A stretch of 59,497 nt of DNA. It comes from Deltaproteobacteria bacterium. Its GTDB lineage: Bacteria > Desulfobacterota > Desulfobulbia > Desulfobulbales > Desulfocapsaceae. Of the stretch, positions 18,056 to 25,765 are shown in pieces. The translations under genes and the position numbers were made by a program. The notes under the pieces are model-generated. The model was not told the origin of the DNA. It did not search any database and saw only the letters and a program-made list of their open reading frames with translations. Each line of letters begins with the position of its first letter. Within the stretch, counting starts at the first letter, position 1. The stretch is taken from positions 1-59,497 of the forward strand of contig PDQQ01000016.1 in NCBI GenBank assembly GCA_002747825.1, given 5' to 3'.

Positions 18056-18346
18056 CTATTCAGAGGCTGCCTCAGCTTTGGCTTCTGCCTTGGCGTCTTC
18101 AAATTTTTCCTTTATTTCTTCGATACCACTTTGCGCTGCAGCACTCAACTGCGAGAAGGTCTTGACAACCCCTTTCTGTACCGATTCATTGGTCAGCAAA
18201 AGGGTGACCGCCGCCCCGAGCAAAGCGCCCTTCCAGAACTGATTGTCCTGGAGGTTCACCCCAAGGGTTGCGGGAGTGCTTACAGGAACCGCCTGTGTTG
18301 CAGTAGTTGCATAGGTTTGCTGAGGTTGCTGATAAAACTGATCCAT
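18056..18346 (-). CDS. Small membrane protein, WKGAL/YtxH-like (ferrosome-like locus)
   Basis: A 96-residue protein with a Gln/Thr-rich N-terminus, one Gly-Ala-rich transmembrane helix (FWKGALLGAAVTLLLTN, about residues 37-53) and a charged Ala/Glu/Lys-rich amphipathic tail. The motif WKGALxGAA followed by LLT and Val is shared with the protein at 18996-19469, so the two are paralogues. It resembles YtxH-type small membrane proteins. It is the last gene of the left operon with a P1B-ATPase and probably sits in the same membrane. Start supported by AAGAGG. Function unknown; a structural role in an iron-storing membrane is an inference from context. Confidence 0.8.
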   Translation of the reverse strand: MDQFYQQPQQTYATTATQAVPVSTPATLGVNLQDNQFWKGALLGAAVTLLLTNESVQKGVVKTFSQLSAAAQSGIEEIKEKFEDAKAEAKAEAASE

Positions 18347-18459
18347 TTTTTTCCTCTTCGTAAATATTTTTTCAGGACTGATTCTCCAGCCCCGGAGACA
18401 AAAGATCTATTCCCCAAAAGCCTTTCTGGCGATTGTCTACAATTCTGTCCTCAACAAGG

Positions 18460-18897
18460 CTACTTGTTCAACAGATAGCTTACCCCCGTCCCCACGGCGA
18501 GGGTAACGGCAAGCCCGAGGACTCCGCCGCCGGTCAGAGCGCTTGCAGCCGCCGTGGCCCCGGCTGCGGCAACGCCACCGGCAGCACCCTTGACCAGGCT
18601 GTCGGTTACCGCATCAGCCATAGTCATCTCCCCAGCCTCTACCCGGTGCAGATTGGCACCCAGGCTCCCTGTACCAACAACAATCAGACCCGTTACCCCC
18701 GCATTCAGCGCAGTTGCGCCTAGCGTAGGGCTATTGTTTGGGTAGAGTATCTGATTTTGCGGTGGATACATTGGTGCTGCAGCCTGCACTCCCGGAGGGA
18801 CAAGATCTGCGTACTGATGCAGCGGCTCTGTCCGGCTGGTTTGACTCATCATCTCTTCTGCGGGCTGCTGGATCGTTGCTGTACCTCTATTTTCCAT
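18460..18897 (-). CDS. MamC-like small membrane protein
   Basis: A 145-residue protein with a Pro/Gln-rich N-terminal half and two Gly/Ala-rich transmembrane helices (about residues 66-85 and 105-140) joined by a short charged loop (ANLHRVEAGEMTMADA). The pattern of two glycine-zipper helices around an Asn-x-x-x-Val loop, then Ala-rich and GGG motifs, resembles my recollection of the magnetosome protein MamC/Mms13. The protein at 25746-26114 has the same layout. I chose Met at 18897 because GAGGAG lies 7 nt upstream. It belongs to the left operon with the CPC P1B-ATPase. The MamC resemblance needs profile comparison; Gly-rich membrane proteins can look alike by composition. Confidence 0.75.
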   Translation of the reverse strand: MENRGTATIQQPAEEMMSQTSRTEPLHQYADLVPPGVQAAAPMYPPQNQILYPNNSPTLGATALNAGVTGLIVVGTGSLGANLHRVEAGEMTMADAVTDSLVKGAAGGVAAAGATAAASALTGGGVLGLAVTLAVGTGVSYLLNK

Positions 18898-18995
18898 AAC
18901 CTCACTCCTCGTGTGCATAGCATCGTGAACGCTGCAGACAGCCTCTTCTTATAACGCTGTTACAGCAAGAAAAAATTGTCGGCCCCGAGATGCGG

Positions 18996-19469
18996 TTACT
19001 GTTTGGCGGCCTCCTCCGAATCCTTCTGCAGACCGGGAAACAAGCCGTTAAAACTCTTGCCCATAGCATCCCTGACCGGAGTGCTGGTCAACAGTATCGC
19101 AGCGGCCGCTCCAACCAGGGCTCCCTTCCAGAGAGAATCGCCCTGGGTGACATTACTGGCAACCGTTTTCACCACATCGCCGACCGTGCCGTTACCCTGC
19201 ACAAACTCCTCGACAGACTGAACCATCTGGCTGTAACGCTGCTGCGCCATGGCCTGCTCTTCAGCCAGTTTTGCCTGGGTCGCCGCCCGTTCAAGAGCCA
19301 ACTGCTGTTGTACGGCAGCGAGTTCCTGTCTGGTGGCAACCAACTCGGCGGCAAGCTGTTCGAGCATCGCCTGCTGGGGGACGGTCTCGGATGTTGCAGC
19401 CCCACCTTCGGGAGCCTCAACTCCAGCTCTGCCAGGATCTCCTTTTTCTGTTTGTACCGTTTCCTCCAT
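18996..19469 (-). CDS. Coiled-coil protein with C-terminal WKGAL membrane helix
   Basis: A 157-residue protein. Residues about 35-85 are a Gln/Ala/Glu-rich coiled coil (ELVATRQELAAVQQQLALER), followed by a WKGALVGAAAAILLT membrane helix (about residues 118-132) and a short Lys-rich tail. The helix is paralogous to that of the 18056-18346 product. The start at 19469 (MEETVQ) has AAGGAG 6 nt upstream; a Met at 19484 overlaps the stop of the preceding gene as TAATG and is a coupled alternative. The coiled coil suggests oligomerisation or contact with other locus proteins. No enzymatic motif is present. Confidence 0.8.
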   Translation of the reverse strand: MEETVQTEKGDPGRAGVEAPEGGAATSETVPQQAMLEQLAAELVATRQELAAVQQQLALERAATQAKLAEEQAMAQQRYSQMVQSVEEFVQGNGTVGDVVKTVASNVTQGDSLWKGALVGAAAAILLTSTPVRDAMGKSFNGLFPGLQKDSEEAAKQ

Positions 19470-19483
19470 ATCCTGCTCCTTCA

Positions 19484-19819
19484 TTAACCAAGTAGTGTCA
19501 GCAGTTGTGATCTCACCTCATCCCGCTTTAACGGATAGTTCTCCAAAGAAGCAACATCATCCCATAACGAGGGCGGCAGGATGCCGGGGTCATATTCAAT
19601 GACAGCGGAAAGCGCCTTGAGGTTTATTCTGTAGTCGAGAATGCCGGGAATTTTTGCGACAACCCCTTGCAGCTGTTCTTTGTCGACATGCCGCAGATCC
19701 TTCAGAGAACGCCACAGGGCCTTGACCCGAATCCGCCCCCGGACATGATGCGCCACCCTAAAGTAACGAATATGATCAAGAAATTCATCTACAATATCCT
19801 CGTTTGAAAGTGTCTTCAT
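19484..19819 (-). CDS. CxxC-less HMA-like domain protein with Arg-rich motif
   Basis: A 111-residue soluble protein of the HMA_2 type: a ferredoxin-like metal-domain fold without the CxxC metal ligands. Residues about 21-36 carry HHVRGRIRVKALWRSL, an arginine-rich motif repeated in the N-termini of both P1B-ATPases of this locus, followed by IPGILDYRINLKALSAVIEYDPG. The ATG at 19819 has GGAGGAGA upstream; the frame is open further but lacks a better start. It lies 43 nt after the CPC ATPase and overlaps the coiled-coil gene. Comparable proteins occur in fez loci as I recall; whether this is a FezC counterpart is an inference. Confidence 0.8.
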   Translation of the reverse strand: MKTLSNEDIVDEFLDHIRYFRVAHHVRGRIRVKALWRSLKDLRHVDKEQLQGVVAKIPGILDYRINLKALSAVIEYDPGILPPSLWDDVASLENYPLKRDEVRSQLLTLLG

Positions 19820-19862
19820 ACCCTCTCCTCCAACGCCATAAACTTTCGATAGGCGCAAATCC

Positions 19863-22181
19863 CTACATGCTCTCTGTGGCTGTACTTCCGTCTGCCATCT
19901 GAGCGTCTTCACCGCCGGCACCTTCCAGGCCCCCCTGTTCGACTGCTGGCGGCTCCCACGTCAACAGCCTGCCTGAATTGATCAGGATCCCCCCAGTATG
20001 CAGGATATGAATGAGACCGGCCATTATCGGGGAGATAAGCCCCATCATACCCAAAGCGGCGCCAAAGAGATCGGTCGATACCGCAAAATAATGGTTCTGA
20101 TCGATGACCTCAAGGGTCTTTCGGCTCAGATTACGGACCCTGACCAGCCCTTCGAGATTTGAGTCGGCAAGGGCAATATCGGCCGCTTCCATTGCAACCT
20201 CGGCCCCGGCAGCGCCCATAGCGACGCCAATATCGGCATGACTGAGGGCCAAAGCGTCGTTTACACCATCACCGACCATGACCACCGAGCCTTTCTGCTG
20301 CAAGGCCTTGATATGCTCTGCCTTGTCTTCCGGCATCAGGGCTGCCTTACAGTCGTCAAACGGGAAAAGACGCATCATGCTGACGGCCACCTCTTCGATA
20401 TCTCCGGTGACCAGATGAAACTGCTTGACTCCATCCTTCTTCAGATAATGGAGGATCCGCACGGCCTCGGGTCTGATCGGATTGGCCACACCGATCACAC
20501 CCACAACCTTGCTGTTCTGCGCCACATAGACAACGGTATTCCCCAGCTCTTTTTGCGTTCTGGCCCTGCCGGAAAAGCCTCTGACATTGATCGAATTCTC
20601 CTCCATAAAACGCTCGCTGCCAACCAAAATCTCTGACTTATCGGGGATCGTACATCTCACTCCCCGCCCGGCCTTAAAGTCACAGACCGCGTGTGGACGC
20701 GGCTCCAGGCCTCTCCTGGAGGCTTCGGCGAGAATGGCCTTGGCCATAGGATGCTTATTATGCGATTCTGCGGTAGCTGCCATCAATACGACATCATCTT
20801 CGGAGATGGCCTTTCGTTGCGTATAGATAGCGACGACGGCAGGTTCTTCACTGGTCAAGGTGCCTGTCTTATCGAGGCAATACACCTCAGCATCGCCGAT
20901 CTTTTCCAGATACAGGCCACCTTTGATCAAAATCGAATATCTGGCGGCATTGGCAAGAGCGGCTGTTACCGCCGAAGACGCTGCAAGAACAGTGGCGCAG
21001 GGGCAGGACATCACCAGCATAACCGTCAGGGCACGCAGCGGGTCAGCCGTCAGCAACAGGGTCAGACCGGTGGCAAACAGGCCAATCTTGAGAAGCCTTG
21101 CAGCAAGCTGGTCTGCCTTTTGTTCGACCGGAGCCCTGTTGGCCATCGACTCTTCGACCATCCGTGCGATATGGGCCAGATAGGTATCCTCACCGGTCTT
21201 TTCCGTTGTGACAAAAAGAATCCCCTGGCTAACGATGGTACCCGCAAACACCCTGTCTCCGGCGACGTGCAGCACAGTCTCCGAGCGCCCGTTAATCGAG
21301 GCCTCATCGACCAGCGCCTCCCCGCTGTTGACACGCCCATCCACCGGCATCTTTTCGCCGGTATGCACAACAACAACATCTCCAGGGACAATATCAGCAA
21401 CAACGGTTTCGACCTCCACACCATCCCTCAGGACGTAAGCGTTCTGTGGCTCGATCTCCAGGATATCGCGTATCGCCTGTCTCGATTTCTGGGCAACATA
21501 CTCCTCGGTCAACTCCGCAACATTATATATCCACAGTATCTGCAGGGCAGAAAAGGCCTCTCCCATAAAGACGGTTGTCATACTTCCCAGGGCAAGAAAG
21601 GGTTTGACAGAGAGTCTTTTTTTCTCGAGCGTATCCCTGAGGGCTTCCTTCAGCAAAGGCACGGTTCCGGCAATGGCGACAAGCCCGAGCAGACTGAAAG
21701 GGGTCTGGACAACGGGAAGGCGAAAAAACCAGGTTCGTACCAGCGAATAGGCCATAAAGCCAGAGAGAAAGAGGACCCTGCGCAGCTTGCCCGATATGGC
21801 TTTTTCCTGCCCGCAACTGCAGGCACAGGAGCTGAGCGAAGAATCCAGGATATCAGGGCTTGCCTGATGCTCATAAACCATCGGGCGAAATACCTGCTCG
21901 GCCATTTCCAGCAACAGCGATTTGCCGCTGGTCTTTTCCGGGTCAAAATAGACAATGACAGAACCACTCAGCAGACGTGTTTCAACCGAGAGAACTCCGG
22001 GAAACTGCCGCAGTCGCCCCTGCATCCACATGCAACCATCCTCTCTGTGACGCAGTGATTTCACCCTCACCCGCATCCTTCCCTGCATGGATTGCTTGAC
22101 GACCAGACCTGCCTTTTTCAAGAGGGCCCTGTCCAGGCGCCTCGGATTTGTTGGAACCATAACATTCATTGCTCTATCCAT
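19863..22181 (-). CDS. P1B-type ATPase with CPC motif and altered TGES loop
   Basis: A 772-residue heavy-metal P-type ATPase. It has an Arg-rich HMA-like N-terminus (GRMRVRVKSLR, about residues 34-44), a CACSC cluster (119-123), the metal-site CPC (393-395), the phosphorylation motif DKTGT (Asp 437), an HP motif (HNKHPMAKA) and GDGVND. The actuator-domain loop normally reading TGES reads NGRS (297-300), so the glutamate used for dephosphorylation is absent; this is verified in the nucleotides near 21290. Start at 22181 has GAGGAG 6 nt upstream. It heads the left operon and likely moves a soft transition metal or iron into a vesicle or out of the cell; the altered loop could slow or modify turnover. 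Confidence 0.9.
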   Translation of the reverse strand: MDRAMNVMVPTNPRRLDRALLKKAGLVVKQSMQGRMRVRVKSLRHREDGCMWMQGRLRQFPGVLSVETRLLSGSVIVYFDPEKTSGKSLLLEMAEQVFRPMVYEHQASPDILDSSLSSCACSCGQEKAISGKLRRVLFLSGFMAYSLVRTWFFRLPVVQTPFSLLGLVAIAGTVPLLKEALRDTLEKKRLSVKPFLALGSMTTVFMGEAFSALQILWIYNVAELTEEYVAQKSRQAIRDILEIEPQNAYVLRDGVEVETVVADIVPGDVVVVHTGEKMPVDGRVNSGEALVDEASINGRSETVLHVAGDRVFAGTIVSQGILFVTTEKTGEDTYLAHIARMVEESMANRAPVEQKADQLAARLLKIGLFATGLTLLLTADPLRALTVMLVMSCPCATVLAASSAVTAALANAARYSILIKGGLYLEKIGDAEVYCLDKTGTLTSEEPAVVAIYTQRKAISEDDVVLMAATAESHNKHPMAKAILAEASRRGLEPRPHAVCDFKAGRGVRCTIPDKSEILVGSERFMEENSINVRGFSGRARTQKELGNTVVYVAQNSKVVGVIGVANPIRPEAVRILHYLKKDGVKQFHLVTGDIEEVAVSMMRLFPFDDCKAALMPEDKAEHIKALQQKGSVVMVGDGVNDALALSHADIGVAMGAAGAEVAMEAADIALADSNLEGLVRVRNLSRKTLEVIDQNHYFAVSTDLFGAALGMMGLISPIMAGLIHILHTGGILINSGRLLTWEPPAVEQGGLEGAGGEDAQMADGSTATESM

Positions 22182-22260
22182 CGTTGCTCCTCGAGCATAA
22201 GAGTCGAGGTACGCGGAGATCTTAGGGAGTCGAAAAACTCTTCCGAAAACCAAATAAAAT

Positions 22261-22306
22261 ATCGTAAAATTAAGTACTTGACAAAGAAGATAGCCTGTTT
22301 TACGAT
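22261..22306 (+). promoter_or_regulatory. Sigma70-type promoter inside a 9-bp perfect dyad
   Basis: TTGACA (22278-22283), a 17-nt spacer and TACGAT (22301-22306) form a near-consensus promoter reading toward the two small genes at 22379. ATCGTAAAA (22261-22269) and its exact complement TTTTACGAT (22298-22306) flank it, the right arm covering the -10 box. The layout suggests an operator for a dimeric repressor, perhaps the DtxR-like protein at 26244, that could control both divergent sets. Binding has not been shown. Confidence 0.6.
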
Positions 22307-22378
22307 AAAAGGCAAGACAGGAAAACAATGCTTCAAAACAGGCATTAACCGTACAACAAAAAACCAAGGAGGAACAGC

Positions 22379-22561
22379 ATGTTTTACATTCCGCTTACCA
22401 CCAATCCGATCGGCTGGGTTATTCTCGGACTGGGCGGCTATGCCCTTTACAGATCTGGAAAAAAGAAAGGGCAGGAAGAGGCTGCCACCGGGCAAATCAC
22501 AACAGCCAACAACAATGCGCAAGACAAAACGGTAAACATGCAGACCGAAGGAGGAAAATAA
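22379..22561 (+). CDS. Small Gly-Trp membrane protein, first of two
   Basis: A 60-residue protein with one membrane helix at the N-terminus: FYIPLTTNPIGWVILGLGGYALYRSGKK, then a polar tail. The pattern TTNPxGWxILGxxGYxxYxxGKKxG recurs in the next gene, so the two arose by duplication. AAGGAGG precedes the ATG. It shares an A of TAATG with the next start. It is divergent from the CPC ATPase and driven by the promoter at 22278-22306. I do not recognise a described family; a structural or membrane-curving role is only a guess from the locus. Confidence 0.8.
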   Translation: MFYIPLTTNPIGWVILGLGGYALYRSGKKKGQEEAATGQITTANNNAQDKTVNMQTEGGK

Positions 22562-22845
22562 TGCCACATCCAGCGATATACATTCCGGTATTGACCACGA
22601 ACCCTGTGGGTTGGGCAATTCTTGGGACGGCCGGCTACCTTGCATACAAGGCAGGAAAGAAATCCGGTCTGAAGGCAGAAGAAAATCTCGACAAAGAGTC
22701 AATGCTTGATTCCTCAATAAAAGGGGCAATGAAGGCAGCTTACAAAACCAAGATAAAAATGGAAGAGTCACTGGGGAAAACCAAAAGCAAATACTCGGAT
22801 ATGTGGAACGAGACCAAGACCGGTGTAGAAAGCAGCGCATCATAA
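22561..22845 (+). CDS. Small Gly-Trp membrane protein, second of two
   Basis: A 94-residue paralogue of the preceding gene: VLTTNPVGWAILGTAGYLAYKAGKKSG forms the single membrane helix and is followed by a roughly 65-residue Lys/Glu-rich helical tail that may form an amphipathic or coiled-coil arm. Translation is coupled to the upstream gene through TAATG. The gene ends 13 nt before the opposing FeoA-like gene. No function is known. Confidence 0.8.
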   Translation: MPHPAIYIPVLTTNPVGWAILGTAGYLAYKAGKKSGLKAEENLDKESMLDSSIKGAMKAAYKTKIKMEESLGKTKSKYSDMWNETKTGVESSAS

Positions 22846-22858
22846 CCTCCACCCCGAC

Positions 22859-23617
22859 CTACCCCGGGAAGGCCTTTGCCTTCTCGGGGCCCTCCTCATC
22901 GCTGCACGTTACAATGATTTGTTCGGCCTGCCGATGGCTCAAATAGAGGCGCAGGCCACTGAGACTGGATACCGTCACCGATCTCTCGTTGGGTGTGTGG
23001 GCCTGCTGGGCCTGCTCTATTCTTTCCAGAAGCAGGGTATGCCCCTCTGCGATACCGTGGGTCGCCAGATGTTCGCTGACCTTCTTTCCACCGAGGATCT
23101 CTGTCACCTTAAATTCTTCGCCACGACGTGCGAAATAAAACTGCCGGGAGAGGCCATCTTTGCCCAGCCCCCAGATCCGGGCGGCCTCGCCTTCGGAAAG
23201 CCGTGTTCGTTGCTGCTGATCGACCAGAATAACATAATCCATATGCGGCAGGGCGCGAATAAAGGTGATCTCGGAGTCTATCTCCAGCCCCAGTTTTTTC
23301 AGGGCATTCACACATCCCCGGCCTCCGGCTATTGTCTCCAGATGCCCGTTGTCATTTTTTTCCATCTCGGTCAAAGGTTTACGCTCCCCACTCTGCACAT
23401 GCACCACGGCCTTTATCGCCATACCGGCAGGCACCACCACATCACCGGCCGCAGCGCGGATTCGTACCGGATGAAAATTAAACTCATCGCCATGCCGCAT
23501 CAAGACGCTGCCCGAATATATGCCGAGATGATTGAGCCATTGCCCCAGTTCGAGAGTCGTTATTCTCACGACAGTCAATCCAGTATTTACCGGGGCATCA
23601 AGTAGAGAAGTATACAT
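22859..23617 (-). CDS. Protein with three FeoA-like domains
   Basis: A 252-residue soluble protein containing three FeoA-like SH3 barrels in tandem (about residues 12-75, 90-150 and 165-245). Each has the pattern of an N-terminal strand, a hydrophobic L(x)xLGI/GLxxGS turn and a closing V/I-rich strand. FeoA normally assists the ferrous-iron permease FeoB, and related domains end many DtxR-type regulators. No FeoB is in the window. The ATG at 23617 has AGGTG 6 nt upstream. It follows the SCA-type P1B-ATPase by 24 nt, so it probably modulates iron traffic by that pump; this is inferred from context. Confidence 0.7.
   Translation of the reverse strand: MYTSLLDAPVNTGLTVVRITTLELGQWLNHLGIYSGSVLMRHGDEFNFHPVRIRAAAGDVVVPAGMAIKAVVHVQSGERKPLTEMEKNDNGHLETIAGGRGCVNALKKLGLEIDSEITFIRALPHMDYVILVDQQQRTRLSEGEAARIWGLGKDGLSRQFYFARRGEEFKVTEILGGKKVSEHLATHGIAEGHTLLLERIEQAQQAHTPNERSVTVSSLSGLRLYLSHRQAEQIIVTCSDEEGPEKAKAFPG
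22862..22889. terminator. Shared hairpin between convergent genes
   Basis: CCCCGGGAAGGC and GCCTTCTCGGGG form a 12-bp stem (one G-T pair) with a CTTT loop. It overlaps the last codons of the FeoA-like gene on the minus strand and follows the small-protein gene on the plus strand by 16 nt. No strong T-tract is present on either side, so termination would be weak or depend on other factors. Confidence 0.5.
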
Positions 23618-23641
23618 AGTTATCACCTGATCACAACGGTC

Positions 23642-25765
23642 TCAAGAGACAGTGGCGTCATCGAGAACCCCCACGCGTTTCCCTCTCCAGGCACTATATC
23701 CAAGGATACCCACCGTACTCAGGTTATGCAGCAGAGCAGCGCCCACCGGCGCCACCAGCCCCAGAGTTGCCAGAGCCAGAAAAGAGGTGTTGAGACCGAC
23801 AACGGCATAAAATGCGCGTCGAATGGTCTGCTCAGAATGCAGGGCAATACGCCGCCCGACAAGGAGGCAGGCCAAATCGTCGCGCAGCAGGATAACCTGC
23901 GCGGAATCCTTGGCCAGATCGGCACCCTGAGGCAAACAGATGCCAACGTGGGCAGAGACCAGGGCTGGAGCGTCATTGACGCCGTCACCAATAAAGGCGA
24001 CGGTACGGCCCTCTTCCTTCAGCGCCTTGACAATGCGTGCCTTATCCTCTGGCTTGAGTTCCGCATGCACCTCATCGACCGCCTCAAGCTCTGCAGCAAG
24101 TGCTTTTGCGGTACGCTCAGAGTCTCCTGTCAAGATTATAATTTTTTCAATACCGGTTTCTTTCAGACCGCGCAGCACCCTGCCGCTCTCCGGCCTGAGC
24201 TCATCACGCAGACCAATTATCCCGACGAGCTGCTCATCACGGGCAACATAGAGAAGACTCCTGCCCTTTTCTTCAAGCTCTCCGGCAATCTCCAGGGCAG
24301 GTGAGCAGTCTATACCTTCATCTTCCTCGATAAAGTGCCTGCTGCCAACCAGAATATTTTTGCCTTGTACATAGGCAGAAACACCGTGGGCAACGATAAA
24401 ATCAACCTGACTGGTCGGCTCCAGCTCAAGGGACCTTGCCCGGGCTGCCTCAACCACCGCGCTGGCCACGGGATGAGAATAATGCTCTTCAGCGCTGGCC
24501 GCCAATACCAGCAACTGTTCACCGGTCAGACCGTTGAAGCTATACATATCGGTCACCTCCAACTGCCCCCGGGTCAAGGTACCGGTCTTGTCAAAGATAA
24601 GGGTATCGACCCTGGCCAGATTATCCATGGCCTGGGCTCCTTTCAAGAGAACGCCCTGTCTGGCTCCGCTGTACATGGCCACACGGATTGCAACCGGATT
24701 GATCAGTTTTATGGCGCAGGAGTAATCGACGGTAAGCGCCGCGGAGGCCTTATTCAGATCACGTGTTACCGCAAAAAGCCCTAATCCGAGACCGAAGGTC
24801 ACCGGTACCAGCCTGTCGGCCAGCTCATCACTTCTTTTTTGTGACTCCGACTGGTTGCGAAGAGAGTTTTCCAGAAAGGAAGAGATCCGGGACATCGAAC
24901 TTTCCGCCCCGACATGGGTGGCTTCAAAGACAATTCTCCCCTCTTGTATCACAGAACCGGAAAGGATTGTCGAGCCCGGTTGAACGTGAACCGGAACGGA
25001 TTCTCCGGTAATGGAACTGACATTTACCGAGGCCTCTCCTTTGATAACAAGCCCATCCAGAGGAACAAGCTCACCCGCCCCACAGACAATATGATCGCCT
25101 ATTGCAGCTTTTTCAAAAGGAATCTCCAGCTCCTGCCCGCCGACCTCAACCCAGACCTTAGGAACCTGGGGTTTGAGGAGACTTTTCAACAGGCCGGTCG
25201 AGCGATGTTCACTTTGCTCTTCCAGATACTCGCCAACCGCCAGCAGAAAAACGATGGATGAGGCGGTGAAATAATCCCGGCGAACAAGGGAGAACAGGAC
25301 CACGGTGCCATCCAGAACCTCGACCTTGACACCTCGGGAAAACAGGGTGACAAGCCCCTTCCAAAGAACAGGAACAGAGAGACAGAAGGCGATGCTTGAT
25401 GCCGCAACAGGAGGAACAAAGAGCAGTGAAGCGGCCAGCCCTCCTTTGGCAAGAACGGGGAGCACAGACAAAAGGGTCTTAGGCTCTCCACCGCCGGCAA
25501 AAACCCGCTGTGGCAGATCAGCCAGACAGGCCAAAAGAGACTGACGGCAGGAAGGGCGGCCATCATATTCGACAATGACACAGGCTGCGCCTGTATTTAC
25601 CCGGACATAGTCGACACCGGGGATCGACTCAACAGAGGCCTCAAGAAGATTGGGATCAAATCTCTTGTCACGCAAGGCCCTGACCCTGACGCGGATCCTT
25701 GTCTTCGTTTCATGGACAACAAGCAGGGGCGCAGGGTCTTTTTGCTCAAACACGTTCACCCTCAA
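23642..25765 (-). CDS. P1B-6-type ATPase, FezB-like (SCA motif)
   Basis: A roughly 707-residue P-type ATPase. The N-terminus has an Arg-rich HMA-like motif (TRIRVRVRALR, residues 22-32) with no CxxC. TGES (about residues 253-256), the metal-site DYSCAIKL (SCA at 349-351 in place of CPC), DKTGT (Asp 392), an HP motif (HYSHPVAS) and GDGVND are intact. SCA defines subgroup P1B-6, to which the ferrosome pump FezB belongs. The predicted role is loading iron into membrane-bounded granules. The first start in frame is TTG at 25765, overlapping the MamC-like gene; GTG at 25759 or 25753 are alternatives. The operon order MamC-like, ATPase, FeoA-like and the upstream DtxR regulator support an iron role. 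Confidence 0.92.
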   Translation of the reverse strand: MRVNVFEQKDPAPLLVVHETKTRIRVRVRALRDKRFDPNLLEASVESIPGVDYVRVNTGAACVIVEYDGRPSCRQSLLACLADLPQRVFAGGGEPKTLLSVLPVLAKGGLAASLLFVPPVAASSIAFCLSVPVLWKGLVTLFSRGVKVEVLDGTVVLFSLVRRDYFTASSIVFLLAVGEYLEEQSEHRSTGLLKSLLKPQVPKVWVEVGGQELEIPFEKAAIGDHIVCGAGELVPLDGLVIKGEASVNVSSITGESVPVHVQPGSTILSGSVIQEGRIVFEATHVGAESSMSRISSFLENSLRNQSESQKRSDELADRLVPVTFGLGLGLFAVTRDLNKASAALTVDYSCAIKLINPVAIRVAMYSGARQGVLLKGAQAMDNLARVDTLIFDKTGTLTRGQLEVTDMYSFNGLTGEQLLVLAASAEEHYSHPVASAVVEAARARSLELEPTSQVDFIVAHGVSAYVQGKNILVGSRHFIEEDEGIDCSPALEIAGELEEKGRSLLYVARDEQLVGIIGLRDELRPESGRVLRGLKETGIEKIIILTGDSERTAKALAAELEAVDEVHAELKPEDKARIVKALKEEGRTVAFIGDGVNDAPALVSAHVGICLPQGADLAKDSAQVILLRDDLACLLVGRRIALHSEQTIRRAFYAVVGLNTSFLALATLGLVAPVGAALLHNLSTVGILGYSAWRGKRVGVLDDATVS

